In this document: piece by piece, positions 1 to 5,635 of the stretch
Layout of the letters: each line of letters opens with the position of its first letter
Position numbering within the stretch: position 1 is the first letter of the stretch
Origin: Candidatus Woesearchaeota archaeon
GTDB lineage: Archaea; Nanobdellota; Nanobdellia; Woesearchaeales; GW2011-AR4
Assembly (NCBI GenBank): GCA_016185955.1
Contig: JACPMQ010000054.1
Span: 1 to 13,545 of the forward strand
Direction: 5' to 3'
Length of the DNA stretch: 13,545 bases
The notes under the pieces: generated by a model
What the model saw: the letters and a program-made list of their open reading frames with translations, nothing else
What the model was told of the DNA's origin: nothing
Database searches by the model: none
Position numbers and translations under genes: made by a program

Positions 1-55
1 CACAAGCACAAACTAGACTTTTGCAAAAACCCTTTATGCTGTGTTAGCAGTTACC
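1..55. repeat. One arm of a dispersed inverted-repeat element (second copy at 7220-7468)
   Basis: This stretch matches both arms of the inverted-repeat element at 7220-7468. Positions 1-32 match the reverse complement of 7287-7318 at about 30 of 32 bases. Positions 33-55 resemble 7440-7461, with about 19 of 22 bases identical. It therefore looks like the right-hand arm of another element whose remainder lies left of the window. The repeat overlaps the ligase gene by its last five bases, so the TAA stop codon of that gene (51-53) lies within repeat consensus. The identities were counted by eye. Confidence 0.75.
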
Positions 56-1544
56 TTTCCCTCAAAACATTCTTCTGCACTTTTCCCATAGAATTCCTAG
101 GCAGAGCATCAATAAACTCAACATACTTAGGCTTTTTGTAGCTCGCGATTTTTTCTTTGCAGAATTGTATTATATCCTTATCTTTTGTTTTTAGGCTGTC
201 CTTTAAAACGACAAATGCTTTTACTGCTTCACCAAAACACTCATCTTTAACGCCTACTACAGCGCTTTCCAAGACAGCAGGATGGGAGTTAATCACTTCC
301 TCAACTTCAGCCGGATAAATATTTAGGCCACCGGAAATAATAAGGTCTTTGCTTCTTCCTAAAAATGTAACGTAGCCATCTTTGTCTAATTTTCCAATGT
401 CGCCAGTTATAAACCAGCCTTTATGGAAGCTCTCTTTTGTTTTCTCCGGAGCGTTCCAATAGCCTTTAAACACATTAGGGCCTTTAAGCAATATTTCCCC
501 TCCTTTGCTGATTTGAACTTCCTTAAAGTTTTTATCTGCAATTTTTAATTTTACGCCTGGCAATGGAAGCCCTACTGTGCCTCTCTTTCGTTTTCCATAA
601 TAAGGATTGCTGAAATTCATGTTTGTTTCCGACATGCCAGCCCTTTCAAGTATTTCATAGCCAAATACATCCTTAAATTCCTTGAATGTTTCTGCTGATA
701 ATGGAGCGGAGCCTGAAATAAAAAGGCGCATAGAGCTTACATCATACTTCTCTTTATCTTTTCCACTTAAAATTTTAATGTACATTGTTGGCACTCCCAT
801 GAACAAAGTGGTTTTCTTTTTATGTATCAAATTAAGGACTTCTTCGGCATCAAACTTTTTTCTTAAAATGCAGCTATAGCCAGTGTATAATGACAGGCAT
901 AAGCCAACTCCCAAGCCATGAATATGGTACAAGGGCAGAGTTAATATGAGCTTGTCTTTGTCTGTTAAGTGCCAGACTTTTTTTAATGCTTCCAAATCAG
1001 ATTCCATGTTGTAATGGCTTAACAAAGCTCCCTTGCTTCTTCCAGTTGTTCCAGAGGTGTAAAACATTATTGCGCCATCATCATTGCCAATATCAACATT
1101 AGGCTCTTTTTCACTGGCATTCTTTAAAAAATCATTGAAATTTATGAATTCATGGGAATTTACTGCTATAATATGCTTTAAGTCTTTAAGCTCGGGCAAT
1201 GCCTTTTTCAGCTCTTCTAATCTTTCTTTATCTGTTATAATTGCCTTTGCTCCTGAATCATTGAGCATATATTTTATTTCCTCTTCCTTAAAGGAAGTGT
1301 TCAGTGGAACAACTATTGAGCCGTTTTTTAGAATTCCAACAAAGGAATATACAAGCTCAAGGCTGTTTGCAAGAAATAAAGCCACTCTATCTTTTTTTCC
1401 AACAGAATTATTTTTTAGGGCATTTGCTATTTTATTGGCTTTCTTTTCTATTTCCCCGAAAGTTGCTTCTTTACCTTCAAACTCAATTGCAACTTTATTT
1501 TTGTGCTTACTAAAAGTATTATTAAAGCGTAAAACAAGGCTCAT
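51..1544 (-). CDS. AMP-forming acyl-CoA synthetase, malonyl-CoA synthetase (MatB)-like
   Basis: A 497-residue cytoplasmic ligase of the ANL adenylating superfamily, full length for the family. It should activate a carboxylic acid with ATP to an acyl-adenylate and transfer it to CoA. Visible motifs are the phosphate-binding loop YTSGTTGRSKG (residues 162-172), GDIG (381-384) carrying the ribose-binding Asp, GRSKDLIISGG (396-406) at the domain hinge, and PRNSMGK with the catalytic Lys488. The segments SETNMNFSNPY, KGPNVFKGYW and PRNSMGKVQKNVLRE closely recall bacterial MatB, so malonate (or methylmalonate) is the best substrate guess; a medium- or long-chain fatty acid remains possible. The usual YG(M/T)(T/S)E motif reads RAGMSE, with Ala302 where an adenine-stacking aromatic residue is normally found. 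The ATG at 1544 is chosen because the protein begins at the normal family position and a TATA-like box sits 26 nt upstream. It appears to be transcribed separately from the VWA gene 79 bp upstream. The family is certain; the substrate is not. Confidence 0.93.
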   Translation of the reverse strand: MSLVLRFNNTFSKHKNKVAIEFEGKEATFGEIEKKANKIANALKNNSVGKKDRVALFLANSLELVYSFVGILKNGSIVVPLNTSFKEEEIKYMLNDSGAKAIITDKERLEELKKALPELKDLKHIIAVNSHEFINFNDFLKNASEKEPNVDIGNDDGAIMFYTSGTTGRSKGALLSHYNMESDLEALKKVWHLTDKDKLILTLPLYHIHGLGVGLCLSLYTGYSCILRKKFDAEEVLNLIHKKKTTLFMGVPTMYIKILSGKDKEKYDVSSMRLFISGSAPLSAETFKEFKDVFGYEILERAGMSETNMNFSNPYYGKRKRGTVGLPLPGVKLKIADKNFKEVQISKGGEILLKGPNVFKGYWNAPEKTKESFHKGWFITGDIGKLDKDGYVTFLGRSKDLIISGGLNIYPAEVEEVINSHPAVLESAVVGVKDECFGEAVKAFVVLKDSLKTKDKDIIQFCKEKIASYKKPKYVEFIDALPRNSMGKVQKNVLRER

Positions 1545-1565
1545 AATATATATTGTATAGACACC

Positions 1566-1575
1566 TATTTAAAAA
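1566..1575 (-). promoter_or_regulatory. TATA-like box for a leaderless ligase transcript
   Basis: Read on the minus strand the bases are TTTTTAAATA, an archaeal TATA-like box. Its centre lies about 26 nt before the ATG at 1544, so transcription would start at or next to the start codon. No Shine-Dalgarno sequence lies between the two, which agrees with a leaderless message. The position is inferred from spacing alone. Confidence 0.5.
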
Positions 1576-1611
1576 TTTAACTTGAGTTATTTTGGTGCAG
1601 TCAACTTAAGA

Positions 1612-1624
1612 CCGTCTGTGCCAT
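1612..1624. repeat. 13-bp fragment shared with the inverted-repeat element
   Basis: CCGTCTGTGCCAT occurs here and again, exactly, at 7258-7270 inside the left arm of the large inverted-repeat element. It abuts the stop codon of the VWA gene (TAA at 1626-1624). A CTTAAG palindrome lies within a few bases in both places, but on opposite sides of the 13-mer. This may be a decayed piece of the same repeat family; thirteen bases alone is weak evidence. Confidence 0.4.
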
Positions 1625-2607
1625 TAAGGTATGGTCCTATAAATTGTATGAATCAAAACCCATTCCAATCCAAGCAAAGACAATCCAATGATAAGAAGAA
1701 TCCATGAGATGTCCAAAGCGAGCTTTTTTTCTGTATAGGATGCAATCTCCTTAAAGACCTTTTTCAAAGAATCTTTGTCAGTTGCCCTAAAATACTTTCC
1801 ATTTGCAGCTGATGCAATCTTTTTTAAGCCGTCTTCATCAAGTTTTGTGATGATATCAAGCCCTAAAAATTTACCTCCTGCTTCTGTGCCAATGCCTATA
1901 GAGTGTACAGTAATATCTCTTGCTTTTACATAATCAGTTGCAATATCAACAGGAGTGCCTACATTGCTCTGCCCATCTGTAAGCAAAATTATGACTTCTA
2001 ATTTCTTATCTGAAGCTTTTGTTGTTGGAACTTTAGTCACAAGCAAATTTGCAGCTGTGATTAAAGTGTCTCCAATATTTGTGCCGCCGCCTTCTTTTAT
2101 GTCCATAAGCTCTATTGTTTTCTTTAATTCTTCCTTGTTAGAGCTTATTTCCCTATCCACAAAAACAGCGCTGGCAAAGGAAACAATTCCAATGTCAAAT
2201 TGGCCGACAACAGAATCCACAAAAGTGCTTGCAGCCTCTTTTGCAGCCTCTAGTCTTGTGGAGTTAAAGTCACTTGCAAGCATGCTTGTGGAAGTGTCAA
2301 TTGCAATTACAAAATCAAAGTCACTGGCTTTGCCAATATACCATATTGTTGTTCCTGTTACAGAAAATATTAGAAGAATATAAACAGTTAGCCTTAAAAA
2401 AAGCAAAAAAAGGTTTTTGTTTGTAAAAAATCCATGATAAGTGTCTCCTAAAAAATTTCCTTTGGAAACCCTTTCAATAGCCTCGAAATTGGAAAATTTT
2501 AATGCTGCGGCTCTAACTTGCTTGAGCGTAAAAATATGTGTTAAAATCATAAATGGGATAAGCAGCAAAGTCCATAAATAAACCGGATTTGTAAATGTGA
2601 CTTCCAT
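1624..2607 (-). CDS. VWA-domain membrane protein, BatA-like
   Basis: A 327-residue membrane protein with a von Willebrand factor A domain. Two hydrophobic helices precede the domain (about residues 8-27 and 66-90) and one follows it (about 299-320), which is the BatA/BatB topology. The metal-binding MIDAS site is complete: D104, S106 and S108 in DTSTS, T176 in GGGTNIGD, and D211 in LLTDG. It should bind a divalent metal and a partner protein at the membrane surface. It begins directly after the DUF58 stop codon with no intervening base, so it is the last gene of the MoxR operon. The bacterial Bat operons named for aerotolerance have the same order, but no BatB, BatC or BatD follows here. The next gene is the ligase, after 79 bp with its own promoter. 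The domain call is firm; the process served is unknown. Confidence 0.93.
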   Translation of the reverse strand: MEVTFTNPVYLWTLLLIPFMILTHIFTLKQVRAAALKFSNFEAIERVSKGNFLGDTYHGFFTNKNLFLLFLRLTVYILLIFSVTGTTIWYIGKASDFDFVIAIDTSTSMLASDFNSTRLEAAKEAASTFVDSVVGQFDIGIVSFASAVFVDREISSNKEELKKTIELMDIKEGGGTNIGDTLITAANLLVTKVPTTKASDKKLEVIILLTDGQSNVGTPVDIATDYVKARDITVHSIGIGTEAGGKFLGLDIITKLDEDGLKKIASAANGKYFRATDKDSLKKVFKEIASYTEKKLALDISWILLIIGLSLLGLEWVLIHTIYRTIP

Positions 2608-3498
2608 TTATCTCATTCTCTTTGCCCTTTTTATAAAAAGGTTGGTTATTGGCTTAACAAACGATTCATTTGTTATGAGCTCTACAAAATCAGCGCCTGC
2701 ATTTAAAAAAGCGTCCTTGATGAGCTTATCTTGCCTTAGAACATACGCTTCGTAATCTTCTCTTATGGAATTAGGCCTTACCAAAATTCTTTTGCCTGAA
2801 AAGGGATCTTCAAGCATTACCTGCCCATTATATTCCGGAAGTGTCATGTCTCTCGGATCCTTAGCCATAATGCCTATAACATCAAATTTTTTAGCCATCA
2901 TCCTTACATATTTTTCCCAGTCATTTTTCAGCCCAATAAAGTCTGACATAATAATAACAACAGATGTTTGCTTTAGAAAGGCAAGAGTAAATTTCAATGC
3001 CTCGCTTAAATCATATTTGCCGCCATAATATTTTGGGTCAACTAAAGTGCTTATCAGATGGTGGTATTGCAGAAGCCCTTGTGATGGAGGCACATTCTTT
3101 ACAATTTTGTCAGTAAATAACGCAAAACCTGCGCTGTCTCCGGCATTTAAGACGCCATAGCTTAGTGATGCGGCTAGCTCACCAACGTATTCCATTTTTA
3201 ATTTGTCTATGGAGCCGTAAATCATGCTTGAGCTTACATCAATCAAAAAAAATACGCTTAGGTTTCTTTCCTCTACAAATTCCCTCACAAGAAGCTGCTT
3301 GCTTTTGACAGAAGCCTTCCAGTCAATAATTGCGGCATCATCATTTGCCGTATAAGGCCTGTAATCCTCAAATTCAAGCCCTCTGCCTTTGAATACGCTT
3401 TTGTAATTGCCAACGAATCCTGTATTTACAATCCTATTTGTTAGTATTTTTAGTCTTTTAACTCCTTCTGATAACTCTAATTTAAGCTCTTTTTTCAT
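2608..3498 (-). CDS. DUF58 domain protein with VWA-like fold
   Basis: A 296-residue protein of the DUF58 family, the usual partner of MoxR ATPases. The family signature runs over residues 38-63: GRGLEFEDYRPYTANDDA, then IDWKAS. It is followed by a VWA-like MIDAS sequence with D87, S89 and S91 (DVSSSM) and a later Asp186 in MSDF. No membrane helix is visible, so it is probably a peripheral or cytosolic partner of the MoxR and VWA proteins. Its ATG overlaps the MoxR stop codon in an ATGA, and its own stop is immediately followed by the VWA start. This strongly implies translational coupling of all three. The N-terminus (MKKELKLELSEGVKRLK) is typical of the family, supporting the start chosen. 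Confidence 0.92.
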   Translation of the reverse strand: MKKELKLELSEGVKRLKILTNRIVNTGFVGNYKSVFKGRGLEFEDYRPYTANDDAAIIDWKASVKSKQLLVREFVEERNLSVFFLIDVSSSMIYGSIDKLKMEYVGELAASLSYGVLNAGDSAGFALFTDKIVKNVPPSQGLLQYHHLISTLVDPKYYGGKYDLSEALKFTLAFLKQTSVVIIMSDFIGLKNDWEKYVRMMAKKFDVIGIMAKDPRDMTLPEYNGQVMLEDPFSGKRILVRPNSIREDYEAYVLRQDKLIKDAFLNAGADFVELITNESFVKPITNLFIKRAKRMR

Positions 3499-4478
3499 GG
3501 TATCGGAACTTTAGAGAGAATTTCGCTTATTATGTCTTCCATCTTAATAGCTTCTGCTTGTCCAGTATAATTTAAGATAATCCTGTGCCTTAGAACTTCG
3601 TAAGCCACATTCTTTACATGCTGAGGCCTTATGTAAGCATCGCCTCTCATTAAAGCATCTGCTTTTGCGCCAATAAATAAGCTTATGCATGCTCTTGGCG
3701 ATGTTCCCAATTCAATGTATTTGCCTGTTTTTATGTTATATTTTTCCGGATACCTTGTTGAATTGGCTATATCTACAATATACTCCTTTATTTTTTCGCT
3801 ATGGGCTATCTGCTTTGTTAAGTCCTGCATTTCCAATATCCTTTTTTGGGACAATACCGGCTTAATCTTAAAATCTTCGAAGTTTCTTATTGTAATATTT
3901 TGCTCAATTATTTTTTTTTCTTCCTCTTTGCTGGGGTAAGTCATTTCTGCTTTAAATAAAAACCTGTCAATCTGAGCTTCAGGCAAGGTATAAGTGCCTA
4001 ATGTTTCTATTGGGTTTTGCGTTGCGAGGACAAAGAATGGAAGGTCCATTGGAAATGTTTCTTTTCCAATTGTGGCTTGCTTTTCCTGCATTGCCTCCAA
4101 TAAGGCTGACTGCACTTTAGGAGGAGCCCTGTTGATTTCATCAGCCAAGACAAAATTGCTGAATATCGGCCCTTTAATGACAAAAAAGCCTTTATTCTCC
4201 TCATAAGAAGTTATTCCAACAATGTCAGTTGGCAGCAAATCAGGAGTGAACTGGATTCTCTTGAATTTGCAGCCGGTAGCCATTGCCAATGTTTTAATGA
4301 CAAGTGTTTTTGCAATTCCGGGAATGCCTTCAACAAGAACATGTCCATTTGCAAGCAAAGCCTTAAGCAGGCTACCCACAATTTTTTCTTGCCCCACAAC
4401 CACATTGGCAACTTCTCCCCTAACTTCGTCAAGATCTTCCTTGCATTTTTTAATTATGCTTTTGCTTGGCTCTTTCAT
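3495..4478 (-). CDS. MoxR family AAA+ ATPase
   Basis: A 327-residue AAA+ ATPase of the MoxR group, normal in length. Motifs in order: Walker A GIPGIAKT (51-58), Walker B LADEINRA (111-118), sensor 1 ATQNP (152-156), an EAQIDRF segment carrying the likely arginine finger (167-173), and sensor 2 GTSPRA (258-263). MoxR proteins act as ring-shaped chaperones that help assemble or activate partners, often through VWA-domain proteins; the two following genes are exactly such partners. It is the first gene of the three-gene operon, and its stop codon overlaps the DUF58 start by four bases. The ATG at 4478 has a good ribosome-binding site, so this mRNA probably has a leader. Confidence 0.96.
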   Translation of the reverse strand: MKEPSKSIIKKCKEDLDEVRGEVANVVVGQEKIVGSLLKALLANGHVLVEGIPGIAKTLVIKTLAMATGCKFKRIQFTPDLLPTDIVGITSYEENKGFFVIKGPIFSNFVLADEINRAPPKVQSALLEAMQEKQATIGKETFPMDLPFFVLATQNPIETLGTYTLPEAQIDRFLFKAEMTYPSKEEEKKIIEQNITIRNFEDFKIKPVLSQKRILEMQDLTKQIAHSEKIKEYIVDIANSTRYPEKYNIKTGKYIELGTSPRACISLFIGAKADALMRGDAYIRPQHVKNVAYEVLRHRIILNYTGQAEAIKMEDIISEILSKVPIP

Positions 4479-4483
4479 ACTGT

Positions 4484-4489
4484 ACCTCT
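4484..4489 (-). promoter_or_regulatory. Ribosome-binding site of the MoxR gene
   Basis: On the minus strand this reads AGAGGT, five bases before the ATG at 4478. It is a good match to the 16S anti-Shine-Dalgarno sequence and fixes the start codon. The A-rich stretch just upstream (about 4489-4497) might contribute to a promoter, but no convincing TATA box at the right spacing was found. Confidence 0.6.
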
Positions 4490-4538
4490 TTTTTAATAGT
4501 GCGTTATTGGCCTTGTGCTTCGCTAGTCATTGCCACTG

Positions 4539-4580
4539 CAAAACGCTAAAAAATCTGCAAAGCAGTTTTTTAGCGTTTTG
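4539..4580. repeat. Near-perfect long hairpin immediately after the KaiC-like gene
   Basis: Fifteen bases (4539-4553) pair perfectly with 4566-4580. After one unpaired T at 4554 the stem continues with CTGC/GCAG (4555-4558 with 4562-4565) around an AAA loop, giving 19 pairs and one bulge. The outer stem contains A6 and T6 runs. On the minus strand the hairpin starts two bases after the KaiC-like stop codon, so it could act as a terminator or protect the 3' end of the transcript. The flank at 4513-4522 (TTGTGCTTCG) recurs next to the hairpins at 5451-5460, which suggests a repeat family rather than a simple terminator. Confidence 0.7.
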
Positions 4581-4582
4581 AG

Positions 4583-5389
4583 CTAAACCACTGGCGTTTT
4601 TCCACCGTATAACGCATAAAATTTCTTGTTTTTGTATTCAAGAGTAAAAATATCCAAGTTGCAGTCCGTAGCCCTCATTTTTGCTATTGATATTTCTCTT
4701 GTCACCTTTCTGTACCTTTCTGTCGCCTGAAGCCTTATAATTCCATCAGCAAGGTATTCTTCCACCCCAAACTCGCTGAATTTTTCCTTTTCAGGAGGAG
4801 ATTCTGAAATCAAAAATGAAGTTAAGTTAATGCCTTTGAAAAACTCAAATATGTAAAATAGCTTTGTCCTTGGATTGTCAAAATTGGACAAAATGTACAG
4901 GGCAGACAAGGAATCCAAGACAAAAAGATTGCATTTTATATCAGAAATCTTAACCAAAAGATTTTGTATTGCTTCCAGCCAGACAGTATTTGAGTAAAAT
5001 TTTGTGGTTTTTGTCTTTTTTCTTATTGCGCCCATGTCAGCTATAATAAGGCTGCCTTTTTTTGAGGATTTTATCGATTTAATTGTTTTTTCAATTTCAG
5101 AGCTGTCCAATAGAATTTGCAAGTTTACCTTTGACACGTCAAAATCCAGATTGACCATATTCTTAATCAAGGATTCTGCTGACTGCTCCAAAGTGAGGTA
5201 TAAGACAACATTGCCGTTAAGAGCTTCATTATACAATATGTTAAAGGCAACAGAAGATTTCATTGTTCCGCTTCTGCCGCTGACAAGGACTATGTGCCCT
5301 TCAGGAATTCCCCCCTGCAAGTTTTCATCTAAGCCGTCAATGTAGGTTTTTACCCTTTTAATGTCCTTTTTATTTGTTATGATTTCCAT
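4583..5389 (-). CDS. KaiC/RadA-like RecA-superfamily ATPase
   Basis: A 268-residue single-domain ATPase of the archaeal KaiC-like family. It opens with the typical GLDENLQGGIPEG segment (19-31), followed by Walker A GRSGTMKSS (38-46), the EQSAES segment (69-74) at the place of the catalytic glutamates, Walker B LFVLDS (155-160), and EEYLADGIIRL (210-220), common near the end of KaiC domains. There is no second KaiC domain, no DNA-binding N-terminal domain as in RadA, and no Lon-type protease domain. Such single-domain proteins are numerous in archaea and mostly uncharacterised; some act in signalling or motility regulation. A strong ribosome-binding site supports the ATG at 5389. It lies 104 bp upstream of the MoxR operon on the same strand, separated by a hairpin, and is divergent from the coiled-coil gene. 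Its substrate or partner is unknown. Confidence 0.9.
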   Translation of the reverse strand: MEIITNKKDIKRVKTYIDGLDENLQGGIPEGHIVLVSGRSGTMKSSVAFNILYNEALNGNVVLYLTLEQSAESLIKNMVNLDFDVSKVNLQILLDSSEIEKTIKSIKSSKKGSLIIADMGAIRKKTKTTKFYSNTVWLEAIQNLLVKISDIKCNLFVLDSLSALYILSNFDNPRTKLFYIFEFFKGINLTSFLISESPPEKEKFSEFGVEEYLADGIIRLQATERYRKVTREISIAKMRATDCNLDIFTLEYKNKKFYALYGGKTPVV

Positions 5390-5392
5390 TTT

Positions 5393-5399
5393 CTCCCCT
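5393..5399 (-). promoter_or_regulatory. Ribosome-binding site of the KaiC-like gene
   Basis: The minus strand reads AGGGGAG, three bases before the ATG at 5389. This strong purine-rich site fixes the start and implies a transcript with a leader that may include some of the hairpins further upstream. Confidence 0.55.
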
Positions 5400-5412
5400 A
5401 AAAATTCCGCCG

Positions 5413-5470
5413 TTTGCGAACAGCAAAGTTTTTACCAATGCACGTTGGTTTTGTGCTTCGGCACCAATCG
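5413..5470. repeat. Cluster of short hairpins with the TTGTGCTTCG flank
   Basis: Three short inverted repeats follow one another: TTTGC (5413-5417) with GCAAA (5423-5427); ACCAA (5434-5438) with TTGGT (5445-5449); and GTGC-TTCG-GCAC (5453-5464), which has a stable UUCG-type loop. The ten bases at 5451-5460 are identical to 4513-4522, beside the other hairpin. Each short stem alone could be chance; their crowding and the shared flank are what support them as structure. Confidence 0.45.
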
Positions 5471-5477
5471 TCAATTG

Positions 5478-5514
5478 CAAATTTTTTGTCAATAATAAAT
5501 TGACAAAAAATTTG
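5478..5514. repeat. Perfect 16-bp hairpin in the divergent intergenic region
   Basis: Bases 5478-5493 are the exact reverse complement of 5499-5514, with a five-base AATAA loop. The stem has T6 and A6 runs like the hairpin at 4539-4580, but its sequence is different. It lies between divergent genes, so it is not at the 3' end of any visible gene and an ordinary terminator role is unlikely. It could form in the leader of the KaiC-like mRNA. Confidence 0.7.
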
Positions 5515-5527
5515 TGGTTCGTCACTG

Positions 5528-5559
5528 CGAAATTTTCATCGCTTTTGATGAAAATTTCG
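5528..5559. repeat. Perfect 13-bp hairpin in the divergent intergenic region
   Basis: Bases 5528-5540 are the exact reverse complement of 5547-5559, with a six-base GCTTTT loop. It follows the 5478-5514 hairpin by 13 bases. The spacer between them (5512-5521, TTGTGGTTCG) differs at one position from the flank seen at 4513-4522 and 5451-5460. The arms of all three strong hairpins are unrelated in sequence. Confidence 0.7.
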
Positions 5560-5603
5560 TTTAAAAACACTAACTTTTTATAGTAATCTGATATTAATTT
5601 AGC

Positions 5604-5611
5604 TTATTATA
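5604..5611 (+). promoter_or_regulatory. TATA-like box for the coiled-coil gene
   Basis: TTATTATA lies with its centre about 28 nt before the ATG at 5636, which fits a leaderless archaeal transcript. No ribosome-binding site precedes that ATG. The surrounding DNA is extremely AT-rich and other boxes (for example near 5574-5582) are possible, so the exact element is uncertain. Confidence 0.45.
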
Positions 5612-5635
5612 CTTGGTATATTTAAATATTTTTAA

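Noticed and set aside
5370..5570. Minus-strand open frame of 66 codons over the divergent intergenic region
   Set aside because: Its codons are made of the hairpin arms and flanks, it overlaps the KaiC-like start and ribosome-binding site, and it resembles no family.
5390..5635. CRISPR array
   Set aside because: The repeated flanks are only about ten bases, irregularly spaced and separated by self-complementary sequence rather than by unique spacers of constant length.
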